64,000 nt of DNA from Morchella semilibera (lineage: Eukaryota; Ascomycota; Pezizomycetes; Pezizales; Morchellaceae), in NCBI GenBank assembly GCA_009192285.1, contig WBVU01000012.1, positions 1,364,001 to 1,428,000 of the forward strand. The letters are read 5' to 3'. Both the position numbers and the translations under genes were made by a program. Below the pieces are notes generated by a model, which was not told where the DNA came from, did not search any database, and saw nothing but the letters and a program-made list of their open reading frames with translations. Below are positions 12,507 through 22,204 of the stretch, in pieces; within the stretch, counting starts at the first letter, position 1, and every line of letters starts with the position of its first letter.

Positions 12507-13467
12507 TACCGGATATATGCGGGGTGTCATTTAAATACCCTCGAAAAGGCAAGCCACCACAGCGAACCCCGCACATTAACTATCTGCCAAGTCCCTAATA
12601 AGGGATCTATGGCTACTAAATAACTATGTACGTATAGCGCAGCAAGCAGCAGAGAGTGATATTTGGTGACTACATATGCGCCGCTTCTTCATACTAAAAC
12701 TAACTCTCTCTACCTCTGGATTTGGGATGATGGAGAACACTCGATATACACCCCCTCCCCCACATCCAACTATGTAGCTATAGGTCAGTCTCACCTCGAT
12801 CTACAGAAGTCCAACCCAGCACACCTTCCCAAACCGTACCCCCCAAAGCCTAGCTAGCACCTAACACTTCACGATAGTAAAGCTCCCCGTGCCCGCCGTC
12901 TGCCCCGCTGACATGAGGTTTTCTGAACAGCTAGTGCACACTTTATCCATGGCCAAGATTAGGCATCCTGGGGACAAGAAAGTGGCTAATATATTATAAT
13001 ACTTAAGAGCGAAGAGATTTGAGCCTCGAAATACACCACAAATGTCACTCTGAACTCTGGCCTGAGACATTGAAAGACCGGTTTCACTCAATGATAATCT
13101 ATCACACGATACCTTATGGTTAAAACGCAAGATATGGCCATGAAGACGAGCATAGGATCTCTTTATCCTAGCTGCTGGCCATGGCAGATAGCATGAAACA
13201 TTATGATACATACATGTATCCCCCCATGCATGAGCACCCACCGCCGATTTCAGCATACATATGCTTCCTGCATAAGTATAAACTACCACTGATCACGTTC
13301 TTATGCTGCTACCTTTGTCTTCTGGAAACTTCGAGAAACGTAACGTGGTGAAATGCCCGCCCATGAAAAGGTCGATCTACAAACCCCTATATATATATAT
13401 TATCAAGAGAAAGCCTGTTACAAAATATGCACCAGGCCTCTAGATCTTTTCCCGCAACGCGGACAAC

Positions 13468-13475
13468 TATAAATA
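13468..13475 (+). promoter_or_regulatory. TATA-like box upstream of the small membrane gene
   Basis: TATAAATA lies about 160 nt before the ATG at 13636 and is followed by a C-rich pyrimidine stretch typical of fungal 5' leaders. It is placed by sequence and position only. Confidence 0.35.
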
Positions 13476-13635
13476 CAGCAGCCCGGCTGATTATTGGCCA
13501 GTCAGCTAGATAGACAGACAGACACATTTACCTACATTGCCTGCCAGTTCCACCCAAAACACCAGTACCTCTACCTCTTTGTCCACCCCCCAAAGAGCAA
13601 CCGCTACGGCCCACTACCCCCCAAGACCAAGCACC

Positions 13636-14043
13636 ATGCGTCCCTTCACCCCCACTCCCACGGCCATCTCCCTCTCCATCCTCCTCACCCTCTACCTCCG
13701 CGACCTCCTCCACCACCTCCTCGCCCGCCCACCGCCGCCATCACCACCACGCAAGCACCACCGCCCCAGCCGCGCCTCCACACTCGTGCGCCGCTTCCGC
13801 CGCCTCAAGTGTCTCTGGGCGCACCGCAGGGCCGCCGAGCAGCGGCGCGCAGGCCTCACCGCACAGCAGAGGGCGGTGGTGCAGGGCGCGGTATGCGTGG
13901 TGCTGGCGGCGTGCCTGTGGGTGGCTCTGTGCGAGCCGGGTCTGGGGGCGGTGCTGGGCGTCTGGAAGGCGGGCATAGTGGCGGCGGGGGCGGCGCTGTA
14001 TGTGGCGCTTTTGAGGGCGGAGGTGGAGTGTTGTGGGGGGTGA
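13636..14043 (+). CDS. Small GC-rich membrane protein, unrecognised
   Basis: An open frame of 135 residues from the ATG at 13636; the frame itself extends further upstream, but that part is low-complexity. Residues about 8-25 form a hydrophobic segment (ISLSILLTLYLRDLLHHLLA). A Pro/His/Arg-rich basic stretch (SPPRKHHRPSRAS, VRRFRRLK) follows. Two hydrophobic C-terminal segments come last, AVVQGAVCVVLAACLWVAL and AGIVAAGAALYVALL, at about residues 80-98 and 110-125. The block is markedly more GC-rich than its flanks and ends with Cys-Cys-Gly-Gly. No family is recognised. The TATA-like box, membrane-helix pattern and composition favour a real gene, but a GC-rich chance frame cannot be excluded. 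Confidence 0.45.
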   Translation: MRPFTPTPTAISLSILLTLYLRDLLHHLLARPPPPSPPRKHHRPSRASTLVRRFRRLKCLWAHRRAAEQRRAGLTAQQRAVVQGAVCVVLAACLWVALCEPGLGAVLGVWKAGIVAAGAALYVALLRAEVECCGG

Positions 14044-14530
14044 GGGGGATCGATATTGAAATGTTACTTGATACATATCTATATAAATTTTATTGTACTT
14101 GATCTACTATTGGATTGCTGTGTTCGAGGCTCTAGTACTGTAACAGGGTGTACTGTACTCCTCCTACCAGCGTCCTTGCTTTATGTTCTATTAATTCAAC
14201 CCTCATCCAACGTAAAAGTGATAACTAGAACGATATTATCATAAAGCAGGATACTTGAGCGGCTCCCAATCAAACGACATTTACTACAACCATATCACAT
14301 CCTTCATGGGCATCCCCGCCCCCTTAGTAATCGTGTCGTTTTGTTTGAAGACTATCTCGAGTGATATTCCATGACTAAAAAGCATTATTAGCCCATGCAA
14401 CCACCCCGGACTTGAAATTTATATCCGGTGATATATCCTCTATACTGAAAGGATTTCATGTAGTGCGCTAGAGCGGTGGTGCTGATGATAAGTGACTGCC
14501 TTCTAATAAGACTATATTTTCACGGTGCAA

Positions 14531-14620
14531 GCGGTGGCGGTAGCTGGGTTGCGCCGATATACAGACGCCCATCACCGACGGGTTGACCTTCTGGGAGGGG
14601 CGCTAACCGCCGAGGCTTGT
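14531..14620. repeat. Diverged dispersed repeat, copy B
   Basis: A shorter partner of 6224-6360, with the same block order and an internal deletion relative to copy A. Confidence 0.45.
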
Positions 14621-15600
14621 CGGCTGTTATCATCATTCATGTTATCAACCCAGAATTGTATTCAATATATCACCAGCTAGTAAGTCAAAGAAAGAAAGAG
14701 TGTTAAGGAACAGGACAGCGAGACACAAGGACAGAAAACAGGCCAACCCGTCCATGAGTGGCCAACGTTCAATAATTATTACTCGTGGATATCGATCCTT
14801 TTTGATAGGCACTGTGCTATCGTCATCGATATATCCCCAGCTAATTAGTTATCTGTCCGTCAGTTTTAGGAGCAGCGCCGAGCAGACCCCTAGAATCTTC
14901 GCCTGTTTGTAGGCCTAGAGCTTACCAGCACAGCTACAGCTCGTGGCCTACTACTGTTCGCTGAATGGGCATTCAACCTCCAGTTAAACCAAAATATTAA
15001 TAAAAACAAACATATTATTGATACTATTTGAGCTATTATGAGTTATCTTCCGCTTTTATAAGCCTTAGACCACTGGCGAAGACTACGTGACTTGAAATAT
15101 GGGTCTAGCGTAGGTCTGAGATGCGTAAATCTGGGAGACATGAACTGATAGCTATATAGGGGGGTGGGTTGAGGCCGGTATGGCTGAGATCCAAAGACGT
15201 GACCTGGTAGGAAGATATATCATTTGCGAAATATAAACCTTAAAACCATCCCTAACTGTTTCATAATTGTTGATTTTATCCGGGAGACTCTGAATCAATG
15301 GAGGAAGTTGTGTATTAAGTACCCCACCTCTATTATGAAAAATTCATATCTATACGTGCAATGACGTACGACGACTAATGATGTATGATACCCGTGATTG
15401 CAGCCCAAAACTGTACTGAAAGCCATCCAGAATGGAAAGTTGATTTTATCTTGATAGGCGTTCTCAATCCCAGGTTTTCTTTGTATCATTCCCACTGCCG
15501 TCAAGCTCAACTTTACATTTATTTGCAAATATCCGTCTCCGCCACACATTGACCGACCGCCCGGCACGTTCATGCCCTATGCTTCGTTTTTGTTAATATT

Positions 15601-15718
15601 GTACAGCGGTAGGTAGTAAGTGATGGAACACAGTAATGCCTGTTTTGGTAAAACGCCACCAACATTTGGTGTTTGTACCTCAGGGCGTTCCATCACTTAT
15701 TATTACCTGTCGCTGTAC
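15601..15718. mobile_element. Palindromic MITE-like element
   Basis: The left arm 15601-15629 begins GTACAGCGGTAGGTAGTAAG, and the right arm 15687-15718 is its imperfect reverse complement (GTACAGCGACAGGTAATAAT). Both arms share AAGTGATGGAAC at their inner ends. The whole unit is 118 bp and would fold into a long hairpin. No coding capacity. A target-site duplication is not clear. Confidence 0.55.
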
Positions 15719-16918
15719 TAGTACTATAGCCAAGTCTCTTTCGTGCAACATAAACACAGTAACCCCCAGAGCAGAGCTAGAGGCAGTTGCCGATGACAGT
15801 ACGTTCAGAAATACCGGTTCCTAAATCTGCCGTAACTTCTGCAAGCTTCTGAATGTGCCTCAACCATACGATTTAAGCGTTATTCACCACGTTCAGAAGG
15901 TACTGATGTGTAGTTTGTTGTTCAAACTCTCGTTGGCTTGTGTATTTTCCAAGTTTCCTCCACTGGCATTACCTTTTCGTTCAGAGTAACTTCTAGCTCT
16001 TCGCTTGCCGGACTTGGTTTGTATTCGTTTGCATTGTGGGGTTGGGTCGTTGCTTAGTAGATTTTGTATGGTTTCTCTAGTCCCGTTCTCAGAGGTGGTA
16101 TTTTCACATACCAGAACGGTCTAGTGTGCTTACCCAGGAAGTTTGTACCAGCCCTCCTCCCTCCTAAACACAACCACTAAACTAAAAGCCCCGGTTGCTA
16201 TCAAAAAACTCTAGAAACCCGGACTTTCTCTACAAGGCTATTGCTCTAGACCCTACTGCGGAACCCAATACTCTAACTACAGTCCGGGCTGCTCGCGTCT
16301 CTGCCAAGGCCCTAGAGCGGGAATCCTTGGCAAAGACCACCACCGATTGGGGACCATACATATGTTGGTAAAACCTTAAAAGAGCCTTATTTGGAGATCA
16401 TATTAAGAGAATGTCACGATTATGCCCAAAACAGTTTATTTTATGCTTTTGAGGAACAGGGTTCCAGATTAGGCTTAGTAGTACTCGGGTGCATGGCAAC
16501 CACTTGTGCCAAGACATCATCGTCAAGTCCCCCTCGCCTAGAGTAACTCCTCTTACTCCGCTCCTCCTCCCTCCCTAGCTAACACGCTCCCACCATCACC
16601 TTCTCCCACCCTCACCTCACGCCATGTGCAAAGTCAACCCGCGAGGAACTACCCCAATCGACAAGTACTTCACGGATTTCGGGCGTTCCCAATGGAACAT
16701 TACACACTACATGCGGATATATCGCGGGGAAAGTAAGAAGGCTTTAGGCGGCCGATGGGTACGGAGCTTACGGACAATTACCAAGGACCAGGAGAGGCCC
16801 TCAAGAGATATAAACACGGCGCAGAGGTTATTAAACAAATATCTGGTATCTGTGAGTACACTGACCCGCGTGTTGGCACCTTTCAAGGCCAGATAGATAC
16901 ATCTCCTCCAACCCCGAG

Positions 16919-17073
16919 GCACAGGTGACCTAGACCACTCTGTTGTTCAAGGCCGGTGACCCCTGTGCACATGCGAACCTTCTCGCTGATCCGGAAAAAC
17001 GCATTGCGTCGGAGCACAGATGATTTAGATCACTCTGTTGTTCAAGGCCAGAAGCCCTTGCATGTGTACGGAC
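16919..17073 (+). repeat. Two-copy tandem repeat with transition differences
   Basis: Copies start at 16919 and 17014 (95 bp apart). Both contain CACTCTGTTGTTCAAGGCC after a GCACAG start. The copies differ mainly by C/T and G/A changes (GACCTAGACC versus GATTTAGATC), as expected after repeat-induced point mutation. Confidence 0.6.
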
Positions 17074-17127
17074 TCACCCGACCGACTCGGGGGGGGGGGT
17101 TGTTACGGCTGCAGAGACATTCTGTCT

Positions 17128-17169
17128 ATCGCGTAGGCGAGCCCGTTTACGCGGGCTCGCTCGCGGTAG
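17128..17169. other. Strong GC-rich hairpin
   Basis: GCGAGCCCG (17137-17145) pairs perfectly with CGGGCTCGC (17152-17160) around a 6-nt loop. The flanking TCTATCGCG and CGCGGTAGA extend the stem with one mismatch and a small bulge. No T-run follows, and terminator logic does not apply to this genome. It may be an element end or an intronic structure. Confidence 0.5.
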
Positions 17170-17197
17170 ACCACTGGACTTAACTGACATTCCCTAG

Positions 17198-18870
17198 CAT
17201 GAAGACTCAAGGGCTGCAGATGCCGCCTTCCAAGAAACACCACCGCCCCAGATTAGTATAAGCAACTGTGAAATCCTCAACAGCAATGTGTTCTCCCAAA
17301 CCCTCCCGGCAACCGACCTCCCCGCAGACCCCCCGCAGGCTACACAACTTAGTCCCTTGTCGAAGAGAAAGAGACGGACTTTGCCCCCGGACCCGAGAAG
17401 GAGAAAGAGGCCCGCTCGGCCACCCCAGGTAACACCCAGTCTTCACTATTTCCTGTCTGACATCTGACTGAAGTATTGGTACGGCTCCCCGTTAAATACC
17501 AAGATCATTTCAGGTCCAGGCTTGCCTCTATCGAAAATGCGTGGATTCTAGATCCTAAAAAACCTTCAGTTGAAGAGAGACTCGGCCGATATGTTCAGTC
17601 TCGCAACACGCGAGAGTCCCCCGCCCACTCACTCATCCTCGACACGAGCGACGACGACGTCCGTCGGCTATTTGGCGACGACGAATGGCTTCAGATTATG
17701 CGCAAAGTCCAACCCTTACCAGATCCCGACAAGACGCTGAGCAAGTACTTGGACTTGTTCCTAAAGGTATGTTCTACTTTTAGGATCCGTGCTTGATCCG
17801 GTAGCTCAAGTTAGCAGATAAAATCGGTCGACGCCATGAATAATATTTTGGACCAAGGGCCATATATTACGGTCTCTGGCACAGATCTCAGTCCCTCTGA
17901 AAAGCGCGAGAAATATAGGTGTCTCGCATGGGCGCATCATGTCCTGTCCTGCATGTTAGTCCTTCCACCATCCGGGCACTGTATAGTGCTTTCTGGCTGA
18001 CGATTCTCAAGCGTCCTTGATCTGGAAACGGGTCACATTGCTCTTGCAGATAACCGCGAAAAGTGGTACCAAACCCACGTTTGGACTCCACTTTTTGACC
18101 GCTTGTTCGAATCTATCCCCTATGTCAGATTCCTCAGGTAGGTTCCACTCAAATGTTGTTTCTGTCTCTGGTGACAAGCATCTGTAGCGGCGAATGCCCT
18201 ACAAACGCCACCGCATTTAGGAAGAACCCAAACGGTAGGTCATACGGCATGCGAAGGAACCCTGGTTGTCTTCATGACGGCGTTATCAAATACTGTGATT
18301 ATGAAATTGGGGCGGTGGAGAATGGTGGGTGTAATGTTCGCCGGGGCGACGACAAGTGGACTACCGACACGCTGAAACTGGCAAAGTCGAACCGTGATAT
18401 GATAGTCAATTTTCACTCCCGGTTTGGCGTAGCTGGGGGAGATGTGCCGGCGTTGGGGATAATTACTGGAGGTTAGTAGCTCATGGTACATATCTTAATG
18501 CCTTGCTGATTGTACTTAGGTTTAGATTTTGGGACCCTTCGGATGGGCTATGGAGGGGGCTCTGTCTGCATCCTGGTCCACGACCCAGTCATTACTCTAC
18601 CCACCATGGTACAGCATCTCGCGCCCACTGTCCATGCAATACTCCACATGTGGAAGATCAAGGTAATCAAGTCCCAAGCTGCGTAGTTCGGGCATCAAGC
18701 TGACCTATTCTTAGATGATGACGGAGCAGATTACCGATAACCTTACTAGCCTTCTGAGTACATCCGGCGGCACTCAACACCCGCCTACAGCTTTGCTTCT
18801 AGGATCCATGGATACTGACCCACCAACGGGGGAAGGCTCTGGGAGCGATGCGTTTGAGGAAAGTGAGTGA
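17198..18870 (+). CDS. Uncharacterised multi-exon fungal family protein
   Basis: Six exons join with consistent phase and no stop: 17476-17766, 17818-17980, 18050-18137, 18188-18471, 18520-18662 and 18715-18870, separated by GT-AG introns of 48-69 nt. They encode 374 residues. Family-like blocks are WYQTHVWTPLFDRLFESI, RKNPNG, then DGVIKYCDYEIGAVENGG, LKLAKSNRDM, and a GYGGGSVCILVHD strand. This resembles a large, unnamed fungal protein family with a conserved R/D...E-G-E core. The intact exon chain suggests a living gene. The 5' part is unresolved. A likely exon at 17198-17428 carries a nuclear-localisation-like run (SKRKRRTLPPDPRRRKRP) but does not join the next exon in frame. A possible first exon starts at the ATG at 16624, with a GTGAGT donor at 16852. 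A homopolymer error near 17380-17428 could explain the mismatch. Confidence 0.55.
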
Positions 18871-19774
18871 CGGTTGAGCTGGGTGTCACGAGTAAGGCCC
18901 CTCGCCGGTGTGCTTGTAGGTGCTTTGAGTCGTTCAGGTTCCTATTGGTGGGACTGTGGGCGTGGTGTTGTTGGTACCGTTTGTTTGTTTCCTGTCGGGT
19001 GGCTTTGGATCTATGGACAATTTTTCAATGTACCATTTATCACAATATAACGCGGTGGGAAGTCGATGCAAACCCTTAGGTGTAAACAGTGACACATTTA
19101 TGGATTAATTTCTCTGTGGTGGTGGAAAGTTTGCGTATGGGAAATATATCTATCTAGTACAGGCTAGGCTCGTACCCAGCCCTCCTACTGCTCCACCCAC
19201 CCAGCTACCGGAGGGGCTGGAGCTATATCACCCCGACTCTTGGTGAGAACTTTTTGTGGAGGTATTGAGAGCTCTCCGACGTCGAAGAGGCTGTTGGCGG
19301 AGGTCGGGGGGGCTGTCGGAGCCAATTTACATGAGAATTAAAGTTTTTTTAGCCTTCGCAATGAAAATTAGGGTTTATTCCCAATATCACATTTCAGTCT
19401 CTGAAATCACTATTATTATTCAAAGCCCTCACATTTTAGAGGCCGACATAGGAAATGAATTTTTCCCGACAATTGTCGGAAAAATATTGTTCCAGACCCT
19501 ACTGTAGCAAGCGAGGTACGAGCAGGCGGTAGGGGCTGGGTACGAGACTAAGAAATGTGTTATGGCCAAGTTAGGATTATGCAACTATGGCAACTCGGTC
19601 AGTGAGAAAATAACTTTAGCTGGTAGTGGAGATAGGCTGTGTGTTATGATTAAGCCCTGTAACCTCTGTTGCCAAACGGGCCACGCGTGTCATCATCACA
19701 CAACAGACAACACGACACTCCTCCATAACCTCATCAAGCCTACCAGCAAATCGACCACGACCCCATTAGTATTC
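18871..19774. other. Spacer between the family gene and the dioxygenase relic
   Basis: Contains the MITE at 19167-19548 and otherwise no supportable gene. Confidence 0.55.
19167..19548. mobile_element. 382-bp MITE with TA target-site duplication
   Basis: The left end reads GGCTCGTACCCAGCCC, and the reverse complement of the right end reads GTCTCGTACCCAGCCC. The similarity continues for about 25 bp with small indels. The element is flanked by TA (19165-19166 and 19549-19550). No coding capacity. The TA duplication and short inverted repeats are the hallmark of Tc1/mariner or pogo/Fot1-type non-autonomous elements. The TA flank alone could occur by chance, but the paired termini are clear. Confidence 0.7.
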
Positions 19775-21124
19775 ATGGCCAACGCTCTAGTGGAGAAACT
19801 GCTGAAAGCGAAAGCCTTCACGGAGGGGAATCTTGGATTATACAAGGTGGCCAATAGATCACAGTTGAAGAAGCATGTCAAGAACCTTGTGAAGAATTGG
19901 GATAAGTCGAGGGAAAATCTAGAAATTATCAAATGTGCGGTTACGATTGCAAGATCTCCCAAGAGGAAACCATGCGATATAGTTCAGGATGGAGAACAGA
20001 GAAGCAGTCTTGAAATCCTTCCGATATATTCCTTCAACCCAGCACCCAGTCGAAATTCAAGATAGTAGGGGGAAGGTTTTAGGCTATAGGTGGCGTGTTG
20101 AAAAGGCCTACATCGAGACACTTGCGGAATCAGATAAGCTTCTCCCACCGAACAAGCACAAAGGAAGCAGGACCGGTACTAGAGGAATGAAAGACGCAAG
20201 ACATTATGCACTCTGGGGTGATAGTGCGGCAGACCTCTTTGTTTCGAAAGAGTATTTGGTAGACAAGGATAACGGGGGCAAAGAGTGGATCGAGAGCAAC
20301 AGGCCGCTTCTCAGAAGGCTTACGAATGAACTGAGGATGCTTGATCCGGAGATGTATAGGCGTGCCACTGAGTTTGGTTTCGAAAGGAAAGGAATGCGAA
20401 CGGCAGAGTGTGTAAAAAGGACGCTGAGAAACTGAAGCCACTTGCGGGGGCCTGGCACGGTTTCGCAATCAATCGCGGGCAGGACTACAACGGCAACACC
20501 CACATCGATAGCAAAGACTCCCGTCTTATGTATAACGGAGTAGTCCCATACGGTATTTTCACAGGCGGTGATTTACTCTTGTGGTAGCTCAAACTTCGGA
20601 TAGCCATCGTTCCTGGAGACGTCTTTTTTTTATGGGTCGTTGATATTTCACAATGTGATTGAGATTACTAGTGGACAGCGTTATGGCATCGACGTCTTCA
20701 CACACAGGAGCTGCTTCGACTGGAAAAAGCATGCAGACAATAGAAGTAGGTCAAAACGGAGTACTCGGAAGCATCCATATGTAAAGCTTCAGGCTACTGG
20801 GGAAAAGAAGGAAGAGGGGGGGTGGGCTGGTGACACGGGTGTAGTTATCGATCTAGACGAGGATGAGGAAGACGGGTTTCAAGTCCCATTAATATCGAGA
20901 TTGGGGGAGAGAAACTGGAGGTTTATGTGGAAGATGATGTGGAGGAAGAAGGGGACGAAGAGTACTGCAATGATGATGAGGAGGAAGATGAGGAAGATGA
21001 GGAGTGGAATGATGATGAGGAGGAAGACGAGGAAGATGAGGAGTGAAATGAAGAAGAGGATGATGAGATATATGAGGTTATGCACTTGTCAAACAACTCT
21101 CGGAAAAGGAAATATGTTAGCTAA
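19775..21124 (+). pseudogene. Decayed TET/JBP-like 2-oxoglutarate/Fe(II) dioxygenase
   Basis: From the ATG at 19775 the protein-like reading continues through three or four frames. N-terminal segment: MANALVEKLLKAKAF ... LKKHVKNLVKNW. Middle: YALWGDSAADLFVSKEYLVD. Catalytic segment: HID (20501-20509, the iron-binding H-x-D), VVPYGIFTGGDLLLW, then VPGDVFF, FHN with a second His at 20649-20651, and QRYGIDVFTH with the candidate 2-oxoglutarate-binding Arg at 20679. This order (HxD, FTGG, PGDV, H, R-x-S/G) is that of fungal TET/JBP-type dioxygenases, which oxidise methylated bases in nucleic acids. A Glu/Asp-rich tail follows. Lesions: a frame change near 19983-20000; homopolymer slips at A5 20414-20418, T8 20624-20631 and G5 20903-20907; TAG at 20585 where CAG would fit (a CpA-to-TpA change); and TGA at 21044. 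It is very probably a pseudogene. The family call rests on motifs read by eye. Confidence 0.5.
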
Positions 21125-22204
21125 ACCTAACTGTATATTTAGTCTATGTATAAGCGTAAGTTAATCTACAAAGTGGACACTATTCGAAATGAGAAAAGCA
21201 CTGGATATTCATATCTGGCAAAGGGTAGCAGCTACCGGGAGAAGAATCTTTGAGATGGCGAGCGCCGGATTAATCCCAACACCTCCTCAGGCAAAAGCTA
21301 GAAGATACCGAGAGAAGAACCTTTGAGATGGCGAGCGCCGGATTAACCCAACTAGGTATGTAGGTACTTACCCAGACGTTTACGGTACCTACTCTGGTAA
21401 AAAAAAAACAGGCATGAGAGCGCCGGTGGTTTTGGTCGATTCATGCAAAGCAATTTATCTTACCGACCTACCTATGTACTTAAACCTATCACTCTCCGAC
21501 CTTACACGCGCTAGGTAACTCAGGGATTCCATCAAGACATTGTATTCGATAGAACAATACCCTGTCGACGCCAGCGACGACCTCCAAGCTCGACCACTGT
21601 GAATCCCTCACCGATCATACCAAGTACAGATCTGGATCGAAGCCCGGCCGAGTAGGTAGGTAGCTGTAGCGGCCCAACGCCATATATAGTAATCGGAGAT
21701 TGAAACGTTTGTCGTTGATTATAAAAAACGTCCAGAGACAGCGCCTCATTGATCCACCAGTTGAGGCCGAGACCCCACCGGCCGGATGGGGTTCCGAAAA
21801 AAGGAATCATAAATTATATCACCGAGCACGTGCGTAAACACATTCCTGGCATGGAACATAGAGTGATAGGACTAGAAAAACAAGACCGGGGATGGTGAGA
21901 CATCTTTGTTCTGGTCGACACATGAATCGAATTGATTATTCGCCTTGATTCTAGTATCACTCTCTAGTGCCACGTTGTTGGCTGGGGGGTAAGATAGTGA
22001 AGACCAGGGTGCCATGCTTTCAATATGAGCTAGTTCTTCCAATTACTTACTACTCATATATGCAGTTGACTGAATGTTTTGTCCAACCCTATATAGGACT
22101 ATTTCCCCCGACCCCAGAAAACATTTTACAGATACCCACACCCACCCTCACACTCACCATACTATACTATCTCTCCCATTATCTTACCAGACATTCAAAC
22201 CTTC
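21125..22204. other. Intergenic region with a tandem duplication
   Basis: Two imperfect copies of a roughly 47-bp segment (about 21231-21278 and 21304-21350, 73 bp apart), both containing TTTGAGATGGCGAGCGCCGG. No gene is supported. A CTATATAG TATA-like site near 22089-22096 and C-rich sequence lead into the next gene. Confidence 0.6.

Larger units (their letters stand above)
11214..13635. other. Intergenic region with a G-rich pentamer tract
   Basis: No gene is supported. It contains TACATGTA palindromes at 11373-11380 and 13211-13218 and the (GGGGT)n tract at about 12463-12506. Short frames lack recognisable features. Confidence 0.55.
14044..16623. other. Gene-poor region with repeat relics
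   Basis: No gene is supported. It contains the second diverged repeat copy (14531-14620) and a short palindromic element (15601-15718). Small frames here lack recognisable features. Confidence 0.55.

Noticed and set aside
17128-17169. Hairpin considered as a transcription terminator
   Set aside because: Rho-independent termination does not apply to a fungal nuclear genome, and no T-run follows.
20640-21164. Met/Arg/Lys-rich reading at the end of the dioxygenase relic
   Set aside because: It is an out-of-frame reading of a GAA/GAT-rich acidic tail; the neighbouring frame gives the Glu/Asp-rich sequence expected.
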